A DNA stretch of 64,000 bases from Sorangium cellulosum So0157-2 (GTDB lineage Bacteria > Myxococcota_A > Polyangia > Polyangiales > Polyangiaceae), in assembly GCF_000418325.1 (NCBI RefSeq), contig NC_021658.1, positions 8,198,001-8,262,000 of the forward strand. Reading direction: 5' to 3'. Below, piece by piece: positions 30,311 to 38,448 of this stretch. Position 1 is the first letter of the stretch. The number at the start of each line of letters is the position of its first letter. A program made the translations under genes and the position numbers. Under the pieces are notes generated by a model. It had not been told where the DNA came from and did not search any database. It saw only the letters and a program-made list of their open reading frames with translations.

Positions 30311-30916
30311 ATGAAGACGTACGATACGAAGAGCAAATCCTCGATCCCCCCCGGCAAATGCAAAGGGACGTTGCTGGTCAACCTCCGGTCGTTCGTCACG
30401 ACGAACCGCGACGCGGGGGCCTGGGAGCGGCTGGTGACCTCGCTGCCCAAGTCAGACCGGGACGTACTGAATCAGCCGCTGCTGGCGAGCAGCTGGTACC
30501 CGATCGGCGTCTGGAACCGGTCCCTGCGAACGCACGTGCGGACAGCGAACGACCAGGCCGCCGAGATCAAGCGGTTTGCCCGCTACGTCGCGGACCGCGA
30601 CCTCAATACGGTGTTGAAGTTCGCGCTCTCGATCGCGATGCCGGACACGATCGTCGCCCGCACTGGAATGTTCTGGTCGCGCTACTTCGACGCCGGCAAG
30701 GTCTTCCCGCGGATGGTGAAGCCGCGGGAGTGGGTGCTGACCATCACGGGCCCCACCGGCGACGACGAGGGGCCCTCGGCGATGAACTGCGGAGACGGCG
30801 TCTGCGGCTGGGTCGAGCAGGCGCTGCTCTTGTGCGGCGCGTCCACCCCGAAGGTGACGCACCAGCGGTGCCGGTTCCGCGGGGCGACCGAGTGCCTCTC
30901 CGAGGTGATCTGGTGA
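30311..30916 (+). CDS. TIGR02265/DUF2378-like protein
   Basis: 201 residues from ATG 30311; the longer ORF upstream has poor codon use. The pattern SSWYPIGVWNRSLRTHV, LKFALSIAMPDTIVARTGMF, SRYFDAGKVFPRMVKPREW and the closing RCRFRGATECLSEVIW resembles the myxobacterial TIGR02265 family, whose members end in a V4R-like barrel with a terminal Val-x-Trp. The family is multicopy in myxobacteria and has no proven role; ligand sensing has been suggested for the related V4R fold. There is no signal peptide. The next gene on the same strand is 304 bp downstream. Confidence 0.55.
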   Translation: MKTYDTKSKSSIPPGKCKGTLLVNLRSFVTTNRDAGAWERLVTSLPKSDRDVLNQPLLASSWYPIGVWNRSLRTHVRTANDQAAEIKRFARYVADRDLNTVLKFALSIAMPDTIVARTGMFWSRYFDAGKVFPRMVKPREWVLTITGPTGDDEGPSAMNCGDGVCGWVEQALLLCGASTPKVTHQRCRFRGATECLSEVIW

Positions 30917-31220
30917 ACGACCTGCGGGGGCTCGGCCTCCGCTTCGAGCTTCGTCCTGCCGGCGCCCTCGTTTGCCTATTGACTTCCTCCTCCGCCCCGA
31001 TCCAGACTGGTGCAGGCGGGACACATATGTACACGAAGCCTCTCATGGTGAGGTCATCGTGCTGGCTCGTTCGTCCAGTGAGCCTGGGCGTCAGCATCGT
31101 GCCCGCGCCGCGACTTGTCTCCTGACGGCCGCTGGCCGGTCGGCCTGAGGGGATGTGGTGGGGTGGAGACCGGCGGGCAGTCACGAGGGAGATTGACCCA
31201 GCAACCCTCCAGGTAATTTC

Positions 31221-31967
31221 ATGCTCTCACCTCGCTCGCAGCGGCACAAGGAAGTCAAGGACAGCCTCAAGGCGACGCCGCATCCGGTCTGGGTCGAGGA
31301 CATGCTCGAGTCCCTGGCCGATCAGTGGAAGGCGGCGGTGTACACGCCGCCGATTGCGCGGACGTTGACGGAGCCTGTCGACCACGAGACCTGGAGCGTG
31401 CTGATCCGGGAGTTCTTCTGTGTGGTCGAGGCGTTCCCGAAGTACATGGGGCTCAGCCTGGCCAAGACGACCTACGGCCAGACGCCGCGCGATTTCCTGG
31501 TGCGCGACTGGCTCATCGGCAACATCCGGGTCGAGGCGCTGCACGTGCGCTGGTACCTCGACTGGGCGGCGGGGCACGGCATCAGCGCCTCGGACATCAC
31601 GAGCCACCGTCCGACGCCGGAGGTCGCGTCGCTCTTCGAGTGGCTCTGGTCGGTGTCCTACCGCGGCTCGCTCGCGGAGGCGGTCGGCGCGGTCAACTAT
31701 GCGATCGAGGGGATCACGGGCGAGTGGTCGCGCGTGGTGTTGCCGGCCTTCACGCAGCTCTACGGCGAGGGGAGCAAGTCGCTGACGTGGCTCGCCGCGC
31801 ATGCGAACTACGACGACGCGCACCCGCGCGAGGCGCTGGAGATCGTGAAGCTCGCGACGACGTCGGCCGAGGAGATCCGCCGGGTGCATTCGAGCATCGC
31901 GCGCTCGCTCGAGCTGTTCGAGCGCGCCCTCAAGTCCTGCAGCGTCCCGCTCCGCGGCGGCAGCTGA
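31221..31967 (+). CDS. Heme-oxygenase-fold (TenA/PqqC-like) protein
   Basis: 248 residues, all-helical. Conserved features: FFCVVEAFPKYMGLSLAKTT with a candidate metal-ligand Glu, DWLIGNIRVEALHVRWYLDW with Glu and His, VNYAIEGITGEW, and HANYDDAHPREALEIVKL carrying an H-x4-D-x2-H cluster. Those acidic and His residues suit the diiron branch of the heme-oxygenase fold (HDO or iron-containing redox enzymes) rather than thiaminase TenA. The substrate is unknown. No companion biosynthetic genes are adjacent. Confidence 0.72.
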   Translation: MLSPRSQRHKEVKDSLKATPHPVWVEDMLESLADQWKAAVYTPPIARTLTEPVDHETWSVLIREFFCVVEAFPKYMGLSLAKTTYGQTPRDFLVRDWLIGNIRVEALHVRWYLDWAAGHGISASDITSHRPTPEVASLFEWLWSVSYRGSLAEAVGAVNYAIEGITGEWSRVVLPAFTQLYGEGSKSLTWLAAHANYDDAHPREALEIVKLATTSAEEIRRVHSSIARSLELFERALKSCSVPLRGGS

Positions 31968-32397
31968 CGCCGCCCCCTCCCCCGCCCTCGCGTCCGCCCC
32001 CCTCCCCGCGCCCGCCCCGTCGCCCCCCTGCACCGCCGCCCGACCTGCGGTGACAGGGATAAGAATTCTCCTGACTAGCCCTCAGGAAACAAGGTATTCG
32101 CCGTCGCATTCACCGGTGTGACGCCCACCCCCCGTCAACATCCCTGGCACACGGCGCTCCGCGGCTCAGCAGAAACCTCTCGGCTCACGCCGGGAACCGT
32201 CCCAGACGCCGAAAGCCCCAAGCGATCTTCTTCACCATTCTTCTCGCACCTTTACACTCGCCCCCCGCTGGAGCGCCCTCGCCCTCGCCCGCGCCCCCGC
32301 GCCCCCGCGCCCCCGCGCCCCCGCGCCCCCGCGCCCCCGCGCCCCGCGCTCCCTCACGCGCCCCGCCGCCTCCCCTCCCCCCGGCTCCTTGGATCCC
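31968..32397. repeat. Non-coding stretch with GCGCCCCC tandem repeat
   Basis: 430 bp without a credible gene between the heme-oxygenase-fold gene and the hairpin at 32398. From about 32283 to 32350 the 8-bp unit GCGCCCCC is repeated about six to seven times with almost no variation. Confidence 0.7.
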
Positions 32398-32524
32398 AGA
32401 GCGGGGCTCACCCGCTGCGGAGACGGGCCCAGCTCGGCGTTTTCGGCGCACAGGCGTACTCCTGTACGCCGAGCACCGAAAACGTCGAGATGGGCCCGTC
32501 TCCGCAGCGGGTGAGCCCCGCTCT
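32398..32524. repeat. Large near-perfect hairpin at the end of the response-regulator gene
   Basis: Arms at 32398-32431 and 32491-32524 are perfect 34-bp complements. Pairing resumes inside with CGTTTTCGG/CCGAAAACG (32438-32446 with 32476-32484) and GGCGTAC/GTACGCC (32453-32459 with 32464-32470), leaving a TCCT loop. The right end overlaps the stop codon of the regulator gene. It may act as a strong terminator or be a mobile palindromic element. Confidence 0.85.
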
Positions 32525-32906
32525 AGCGGCCGTAGACGGCTTTGCGGACCTTCTTCTTGAGGTCGTCGAGCACGAAGGGCTTCGTGATGTAGTGGCGCGC
32601 GCCGGCCTGGATGCCGGCGATGACGTCCATCGGATCCGACTTGGCCGTCAGGAAGATGACCGGCACCCGCCGCATCGAATCGTTCTCGCGGAGCCGCTTC
32701 GTCATGCTCACCCCGTCGAGCTTCGGCATCATGATGTCGACGATCACCAGATCCGGCAGCGGCTCCTGCTGGGCCAGCGCGAGACCGTCGACCCCGTTCG
32801 TCGCGATCACGGTGTCGAACTCGTCGCTGAGGAACCGGGCGATCATCGTCGCCGTGTCCTCCTCGTCCTCCACCACCAAGACTCTCTTTTTCGTCGAGGG
32901 CACCAT
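32523..32906 (-). CDS. Single-domain CheY-like response regulator
   Basis: 127 residues, receiver domain only. It has VLVVEDEEDTATMI with the acidic pair, phospho-acceptor Asp in LVIVDIMMPKLDG, Thr/Ala in FLTAKSDP and Lys in YITKPF. There is no output domain, so it works by binding a partner, as CheY or relay proteins do. No kinase is adjacent. The stop codon lies within the outer 2 bp of the large hairpin at 32398-32524. Confidence 0.9.
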   Translation of the reverse strand: MVPSTKKRVLVVEDEEDTATMIARFLSDEFDTVIATNGVDGLALAQQEPLPDLVIVDIMMPKLDGVSMTKRLRENDSMRRVPVIFLTAKSDPMDVIAGIQAGARHYITKPFVLDDLKKKVRKAVYGR

Positions 32907-33152
32907 CGGCGCCGGGAAAGATAGCGCGAAGCGGACGACGGGGGCCGTGTGCCGGGATTTTTTTCGAGGAGATTCAATACTGAGCGATTTTCTTCATCGT
33001 CAGCGCAACCGCCGCGCGCGCCCGCGGCGCGCGGCGACGAGGGCGCGCGGCGCCGCACCGCCCGGCCCGGAAGCTGGGCAGTCCCGGGCGCACCGCGCGG
33101 CGCCGCGAGCGCCGGCAGCGCTCTCGTCGAGCCCGCCGCGACGCGACCCGGG

Positions 33153-34763
33153 TCAGGCCGCGCCGGCCGCCGCGCGCTCGAGGAGCGACGAGAGGCGATC
33201 GAGCGGCATCGGCTCCACGAACGTGCTGCCGATGTCGCGCATCAGCACCGTCCGGACCGACGAGCCGCGGCGCTTCTTGTCGAGCGACAGGAAGCGCAGG
33301 GCGGCGGAGACCGGCTCGTCCTCGATCCGCGTGGGCAGCCCGAGCCGGGCGAGCAGGCGGACCACCCGGTCGGCCGCCGCGCGGTCGGTCACGCCGAGCG
33401 AGCAGCCGACGCGGAGCATCGCCACCATGCCGAGCGACACCGCCTCGCCGTGCGCCAGCCGGACGAACCCGCCCTCCGCCTCGAGCGCGTGCCCGAGCGT
33501 GTGGCCGAAGTTCAGGAGGGCGCGGTCGCCCGACTCGCGCTCGTCGCGGGCGACGATGGCCGCCTTCACGGCGATCGAGCGGCGGATGAGCTCGGCGAGC
33601 AGGCCGGGGTCGCGCGCGAGGACGCGGTCGGCCTCGCGCTCGAGCAGCGCGTGCAGCTCCGGATCGGCGATGCAGGCGGACTTCACCACCTCGGCCAGCC
33701 CGCTCCGGAAGGCGCGGTCGGTCTCGGTCGCGAGCGCCGCCGGGCTCGCGACGACCGCGGACGGCTGGTGGAAGGTGCCGACGGCGTTCTTCGCGGGGCC
33801 GAGGTCGACCCCGGTCTTGCCGCCGACCGAGGCGTCGACCATCGAGAGGAGCGTGGTCGGCGCCGCGACCCAGCGGACGCCGCGCAGGAGCGTGGACGCG
33901 GCGAAGCCGCCGATGTCGGTCACCACGCCCCCGCCGTGCGCGAGCACCACCGCGTCGCGATCGGCGCCCGCGTCGAGCATCGCCGTGAGCGCCGCCTCGA
34001 CGGCCGCGAGCCGCTTGTGCTCCTCGCCGGGCGTGAGCACGGTGACCGCCGCCGCCGGCTTCGCGTGCGCCGCGAGCGCGTCGAGCAGCGGCGCGCCCCA
34101 GAGGCGGCTCACGTTCTCGTCCGTGACGACGAAGACCGACGACGGCGAGAGCGCGGCGACGGCGTCGGCCGCGGACGCCGCCCCGTCGGCGGCGATGCGC
34201 ACCGCGTAGCTCTTGTCGCCGAGCGGCACGAAGAGCGGGCGATCCGCGTAGGCGCGGAGGACGCGCGCGGCGACGTCCGCCGGGGAGACGCCGTCCGTCA
34301 CGACGCGCGCGTGGGCCTCGGCGTAGACGGAGGCGCGCGCGGCGAGGAGCTCGCGGATGCGCGCCTCCCGATCCGGCGCGCCGTCGAGCAGCGGGCGGCC
34401 GCCGCCCGGCGTGCGCGCGGCGATCGTGCGCGGGGTGGCGCTGAGCGCGACGACGCAGCCGCGCTCGAGCGCCTCGAGGCGGAGCGCGGGGTCGACGAGC
34501 GCGCCGCCGCCGAGGGCGATGACGCGCGGGCCCCGCGTGGCGAGGAGCCGGCGCAGGGTCGCCGCCTCGAGCGCGCGGAAGCCGGCCTCGCCGCGGGCGG
34601 CGAAGAGCGACGGGACGCCCTCGCCGGCCTCGGCCGCGATGGCGTCGTCGAGGTCGACGAACGGGAGGCCCGCGCGCGCGGCGGCGATGCGGCCCACGGT
34701 GGACTTGCCCGTCCCCATGAAGCCGGTGAGCAGGAGCGGAGGAGCGTCGGGGGGGAGTGCCAT
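33153..34763 (-). CDS. aroKB: Fused shikimate kinase / 3-dehydroquinate synthase
   Basis: 536 residues from ATG 34763, 5 bp after the aroC stop. Residues 1-170 are shikimate kinase: Walker A GFMGTGKST (14-22), VDLDDAI, RGEAGFRALEAATLR and ALGGGALVDP. Residues 175-536 are dehydroquinate synthase: VTDENVSRLWG, PGEEHKRLAAVE, AHGGGVVTDIGGFAASTLLR, APTTLLSMVDASVGGKTGVD, NFGHTLGHALE and LDKKRRG. The two catalyse the fifth and second steps of the shikimate pathway in the cytosol. Fusions of these two enzymes are known in a few bacteria. It closes the run hom, murI, aroC, aroKB. Confidence 0.93.
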   Translation of the reverse strand: MALPPDAPPLLLTGFMGTGKSTVGRIAAARAGLPFVDLDDAIAAEAGEGVPSLFAARGEAGFRALEAATLRRLLATRGPRVIALGGGALVDPALRLEALERGCVVALSATPRTIAARTPGGGRPLLDGAPDREARIRELLAARASVYAEAHARVVTDGVSPADVAARVLRAYADRPLFVPLGDKSYAVRIAADGAASAADAVAALSPSSVFVVTDENVSRLWGAPLLDALAAHAKPAAAVTVLTPGEEHKRLAAVEAALTAMLDAGADRDAVVLAHGGGVVTDIGGFAASTLLRGVRWVAAPTTLLSMVDASVGGKTGVDLGPAKNAVGTFHQPSAVVASPAALATETDRAFRSGLAEVVKSACIADPELHALLEREADRVLARDPGLLAELIRRSIAVKAAIVARDERESGDRALLNFGHTLGHALEAEGGFVRLAHGEAVSLGMVAMLRVGCSLGVTDRAAADRVVRLLARLGLPTRIEDEPVSAALRFLSLDKKRRGSSVRTVLMRDIGSTFVEPMPLDRLSSLLERAAAGAA

Positions 34764-34768
34764 GGCGT

Positions 34769-35953
34769 TCAGTACGAGCGGACCTGCTGGAGGTAGGTGT
34801 CGACGTTGCGCGAGAGCTCGGTGAGGCTGTCGCTGCCGAACTTCTCGAGCAGGGCGGCGGCGAGCGTGATCGCCACCATCGCCTCGCCGACGACCGAGGC
34901 GGCCGCGACGGCGCAGACGTCGCTCCGCTCGAAGGCGGCGTCGAACTGCTCCTTGGTGCGCACGTCGACCGAGGGGAGCGCGCGCTTCAGCGTGGCGATC
35001 GGCTTCATGGCGGCGCGGCAGATGAGCGGCATGCCGTTCGTGATGCCGCCCTCGAGGCCGCCCGCGCGGTTCGACGGGCGGGTGAACGCGTGCGCCCCCT
35101 GGTCGTACGCGATCGGGTCGTGCACCTCGGAGCCCGAGATGCGCGCGGCCTCGAAGCCGATGCCGATCTCGACGCCCTTGATCGCCTGGATGCTCATCAG
35201 CGCCTGCGCGAGCCGGCCGTCGAGCTTGCGGTCCCACTGCACGTGGCTGCCGAGCCCGGGCGGCAGGCCGGTGGCGATCACCTCGAAGACGCCGCCGAGC
35301 GTGTCGCCGCGGTGCGCGGCCTCGCGGATGGCGTCGCGCATCGCCTGCGCCGCCTCGGCGTCGACGCACGCGAGGTCCGAGGCGCGGGCGCGCTCGCGGA
35401 GCTCGGCGAGCGGGAGATCGCCCGCGCCCGAGGCCGCGGAGATGGTCGACCGCACGGCGCCGATCGAGAGGACGTGGGCGAACACCTCGACGCCGACCGA
35501 CCGGAGGAGCTTGCGGCAGACGCCGCCCACCGCGACCCGCGCCGCGGTCTCGCGCGCGCTCGCCCGCTCGAGCACGTCCCGCAGATCCTTCCGGGCGTAC
35601 TTCAGGCCGCCGGCGAGGTCCGCGTGGCCCGGCCGCGGGCGGGTCAGCGCCTCGGGCGGCTCGGGGAACGGCTCCGGGCCCATCCGCCCCGCCCAGCTCG
35701 CGTGATCGCGGTTCTCGATCACCATGGCGATGGGGCCGCCGAGCGTCTCGCCGCCGCGCACGCCGGCGACGAGGCGGACGCGATCGGTCTCGATCTTCAT
35801 CCGCCCGCCGCGCCCGTAGCCGCGCTGCCGCCGCGCCAGATCCTCGTCGATGTCCTCCGCGAGGAGCGGCATGCCCGCCGGAATACCCTCGACGGTCGCC
35901 ACGAGCTCCGGCCCGTGCGACTCGCCGGCCGAAAGCCACCTGAGCTGCGTCAT
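34769..35953 (-). CDS. aroC: Chorismate synthase AroC
   Basis: 394 residues, the usual bacterial length. It makes chorismate from EPSP using reduced FMN. Signatures: LRWLSAGESHGPELVATVEG, RRQRGYGRGGRMKIE, GHADLAGGLKYARKDLRDVL, ERASARETAARVA and PSNRAGGLEGGITNGMPL with MKPIATL following. The stop is 5 bp from the start of the fused aroKB, so two shikimate steps plus the final one are made from the same transcript. murI ends upstream, beginning a tight cluster. Confidence 0.96.
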   Translation of the reverse strand: MTQLRWLSAGESHGPELVATVEGIPAGMPLLAEDIDEDLARRQRGYGRGGRMKIETDRVRLVAGVRGGETLGGPIAMVIENRDHASWAGRMGPEPFPEPPEALTRPRPGHADLAGGLKYARKDLRDVLERASARETAARVAVGGVCRKLLRSVGVEVFAHVLSIGAVRSTISAASGAGDLPLAELRERARASDLACVDAEAAQAMRDAIREAAHRGDTLGGVFEVIATGLPPGLGSHVQWDRKLDGRLAQALMSIQAIKGVEIGIGFEAARISGSEVHDPIAYDQGAHAFTRPSNRAGGLEGGITNGMPLICRAAMKPIATLKRALPSVDVRTKEQFDAAFERSDVCAVAAASVVGEAMVAITLAAALLEKFGSDSLTELSRNVDTYLQQVRSY

Positions 35954-36005
35954 CGTGTGGAAAACCTCCTCTGCGCCCGGGACCCCGGGCCAAGCCTGCT
36001 GCGTA

Positions 36006-36998
36006 TTACAGGTCGATCTGCTCCACGTCGACGCCCTGGGTGGCGGAACGCCCCACGCCGCCCTTTTCTGCTCCGGGGGAAGCAGCGGAGAGGGCCGTGG
36101 GAGAGGCCAGGGGAGAGGCCAGGGGAGAGGCCAGGGGAGAGGCCAGGGGAGAGGCCAGGGGAGAGGCCGTGGCGGGGGCCGGAGACCGGCCGGCGCCGTC
36201 CGCGACGACCGGCTCGCCCAGGAACCGGCTCGCCACCGCGGCGAAGCTCTTCGGCAGATCGGTGACGAGCAGCGCGAGGCCGCCCGGCGCGGTCCGGGAC
36301 GTGGCGAGCCCCCGCTCGACGAGGAACGACGCCACGTCCTCCGCCGTCGCGGACGCGCTGTCCACGACCGGGAGGGGGCCGCCGGCCAGCGCCGCCGCCT
36401 CGGCCTCGATCGACGACCGGAGGAGCGGGAAGTGCGTGCAGCCGAGCACGACCGAGCGGGCGCCAGCGCCGATGAGCGGCTCCAGGTACCGCCGCGCGAC
36501 GAGCCGCGGGACCTCGCCCTCGACCCAGCCCTCCTCCGCCAACGAGACGAGCAGCGGGGCCGCCTGGCCGGCGACCTCGGTGCGGGTGCTGAGCGACGCG
36601 ACGGCGCGGGGGTAGGCGCCCGACGCGATCGTCCCGGCCGTCCCGAGCACGCCGATCGTGGCGCCGCGCGAGGCGGCGACCGCGGCGCGCGCGCCGGGCA
36701 GGATGACCCCGAGGACGGGCAGATCGAGCTCGACCCGGAGCATGTCGATCGCGACGGCGCTCACCGTGTTGCACGCGACGACGATCGCCTTGACGCCGCG
36801 CCCGATGAGCACGCGCGCGCAGCCGAGCGCGTAGCGGACCACCGTCTCGGGGGACCGGGTGCCGTACGGGACGCGCGCCGTGTCGCCGAGGTAGACGATG
36901 TCCTCCGCGGGGCACCGCTCGCGGAGCGCGCGCACGACCGTGAGGCCGCCGAGGCCCGAGTCGAACACGCCGAGCGGCGCGTCGCGGTGGGACGTCAC
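36006..36998 (-). CDS. murI: Glutamate racemase MurI
   Basis: 330 residues. It makes D-glutamate for peptidoglycan. Both catalytic cysteines are present: Cys76 in VVACNTVSA and Cys187 in VLGCTHFPLL, with FDSGLGGLTV and YLGDTARVPYGTRS at the N-terminus. The start ATG overlaps the hom stop (ATGA). Between the usual last strand (SRFLGEPV) and the terminal VEQIDL lies an insert of about 50 residues holding five SPLA repeats (279-299), encoded by a 12-bp tandem repeat. The insert is outside the active site, so activity should be kept. Confidence 0.94.
   Translation of the reverse strand: MTSHRDAPLGVFDSGLGGLTVVRALRERCPAEDIVYLGDTARVPYGTRSPETVVRYALGCARVLIGRGVKAIVVACNTVSAVAIDMLRVELDLPVLGVILPGARAAVAASRGATIGVLGTAGTIASGAYPRAVASLSTRTEVAGQAAPLLVSLAEEGWVEGEVPRLVARRYLEPLIGAGARSVVLGCTHFPLLRSSIEAEAAALAGGPLPVVDSASATAEDVASFLVERGLATSRTAPGGLALLVTDLPKSFAAVASRFLGEPVVADGAGRSPAPATASPLASPLASPLASPLASPLASPTALSAASPGAEKGGVGRSATQGVDVEQIDL
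36099..36170. repeat. 12-bp minisatellite inside murI
   Basis: GGGAGAGGCCAG is repeated five times exactly plus one imperfect copy (36099-36170). The unit is a multiple of three, so copy-number change alters the number of SPLA repeats in MurI without shifting frame. Confidence 0.9.
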
Positions 36999-38392
36999 GG
37001 CTCCTCGATGCGGAAGAGGTGCACCGGCTCGCGGAGGAACTCCTCGCGCGCGACGGCGTCGAGCGCGCTCCGCACGAGCCCCTCCTGCGCGTCGTGCGTG
37101 ATGAGCACGACGTCGACCGCGGGCTCGCGCGCCGCCGCGCCCGAGCTCCGCTTGGTCGGCCCCTGCTGCACGATCTGCTCGATGCTGACGCCGGCGTCGC
37201 CGAGCGCGCCGGCGATCCGCCCCATGACGCCCGGGCGGTCCTCGACCGCGAAGCGCAGGTAGTACCGCGAGACGATCTCGCTGAGCGGGCGGACCCGGCG
37301 GGGCTTGATCGACATGCCGCGGCCCTGCATGCCGGCGACGCCCGAGGCGATCGAGCGCGCGACGTCGAGGACGTCGGAGACGACGCTGACCGCGGTCGGC
37401 AGATCGCCGGCGCCGCGGCCGTAGACGAGCGACGGGCCGACGGCGCGCCCCTCGAGCAGCACGGCGTTGAGCACGCCGGAGACGTTGGCGAGCACGCTCT
37501 GCTTCGGGATCAGCGTCGGGTGCACGCGCAGCTCGATGGCGTCGCCGAGGTCGCGGCCGATCGCGAGGTGCTTGATCGTGTAGCCGAACCGGTCGGCGTA
37601 GAGGTGGTCGGCCTCCTCGATGGTGCGGATCCCGGACGTGTGCACCTGGGCGGCGTCGACCTGCGCCCCGAAGGCGAGCATCGCCAGCACGATCAGCTTG
37701 TGCGCGGCGTCGTGGCCGTCGACGTCGAGCGACGGATCGGGCTTCTCGGCGTAGCCGAGGTCCTGCGCCTCGCGCAGCGCGGCGTCGAACGACGCGCCGG
37801 TGTCGCGCATGCGCGTGAGGATGTAGTTGCAGGTGCCGTTCACGATCGCGGTGACGCGCTCGACCCAGTCGCTCGCGAAGGCGTCCCGGAGCGTGCGGAT
37901 GATCGGGATGCCGCCGCCGACCGCGCCCTCGAACGCGAGGTCGACCTGGCGCGCCGCGGCCCGCGCGAGGAGCGCGGGGCCGTGGGCGGCGAGCAGGAGC
38001 TTGTTCGCGGTGACCACGCCCTTGCCGCGATCGATGGCGCGCTCGATGAGCTCGCGCGCGGGCGTCTCGCCGCCCATCACCTCGACGACGAGGTCGATCG
38101 AGGGGTCGTCGACCACCTCCGCGGGGTTCGTGGAGAGCAAGCCGCGATCCAGGGCCGAGACGCGCTCCTTCTCGAGGTCGCGCACGACCACGCGCTTCAC
38201 CACGAGGGGCACGCCAGCGCGCTCCGCCAGGTAGCCGGAGTTCTCGGCGAGGAGGCGGAGGACGCCGCCGCCGACCGTCCCGCAGCCGAGGAGGCCGATC
38301 TGGATCGGCGCGCCGCCGCGCAGGCGCCTGCGATCGCTGGCGGCGTGGGGTTCAGGGTTCAAGTTCAAGGGCGAGCCGCCTTCCGTCTTCAT
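36995..38392 (-). CDS. hom: Homoserine dehydrogenase
   Basis: 465 residues. It reduces aspartate semialdehyde to homoserine on the way to Thr and Met. NAD(P) binding: IQIGLLGCGTVGGGVLRLL. Catalytic region: TANKLLLAAHG, FEGAVGGGIPIIRTLRD, NGTCNYILTRM, LGYAEKPDPSLDVDGHDAAHK and the Lys in that segment. A C-terminal ACT domain (from about 375) begins YYLRFAVEDRPGVMGRIAGA, suggesting feedback control by threonine. The stop overlaps the murI start by 4 bp. It is divergent from tssBC. Confidence 0.94.
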   Translation of the reverse strand: MKTEGGSPLNLNPEPHAASDRRRLRGGAPIQIGLLGCGTVGGGVLRLLAENSGYLAERAGVPLVVKRVVVRDLEKERVSALDRGLLSTNPAEVVDDPSIDLVVEVMGGETPARELIERAIDRGKGVVTANKLLLAAHGPALLARAAARQVDLAFEGAVGGGIPIIRTLRDAFASDWVERVTAIVNGTCNYILTRMRDTGASFDAALREAQDLGYAEKPDPSLDVDGHDAAHKLIVLAMLAFGAQVDAAQVHTSGIRTIEEADHLYADRFGYTIKHLAIGRDLGDAIELRVHPTLIPKQSVLANVSGVLNAVLLEGRAVGPSLVYGRGAGDLPTAVSVVSDVLDVARSIASGVAGMQGRGMSIKPRRVRPLSEIVSRYYLRFAVEDRPGVMGRIAGALGDAGVSIEQIVQQGPTKRSSGAAAREPAVDVVLITHDAQEGLVRSALDAVAREEFLREPVHLFRIEEP

Positions 38393-38448
38393 GCGCGCGG
38401 AGCTTAGCGCTTCTCGCGCCGAGAGGTGACGCCTATGCTGCGAGGGCC

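Noticed and set aside
32118..32924. A 268-residue plus-strand frame over the hairpin and response regulator
   Set aside because: Antisense to the CheY-like gene; its first half is poly-Pro/Arg from the GCGCCCCC repeat.
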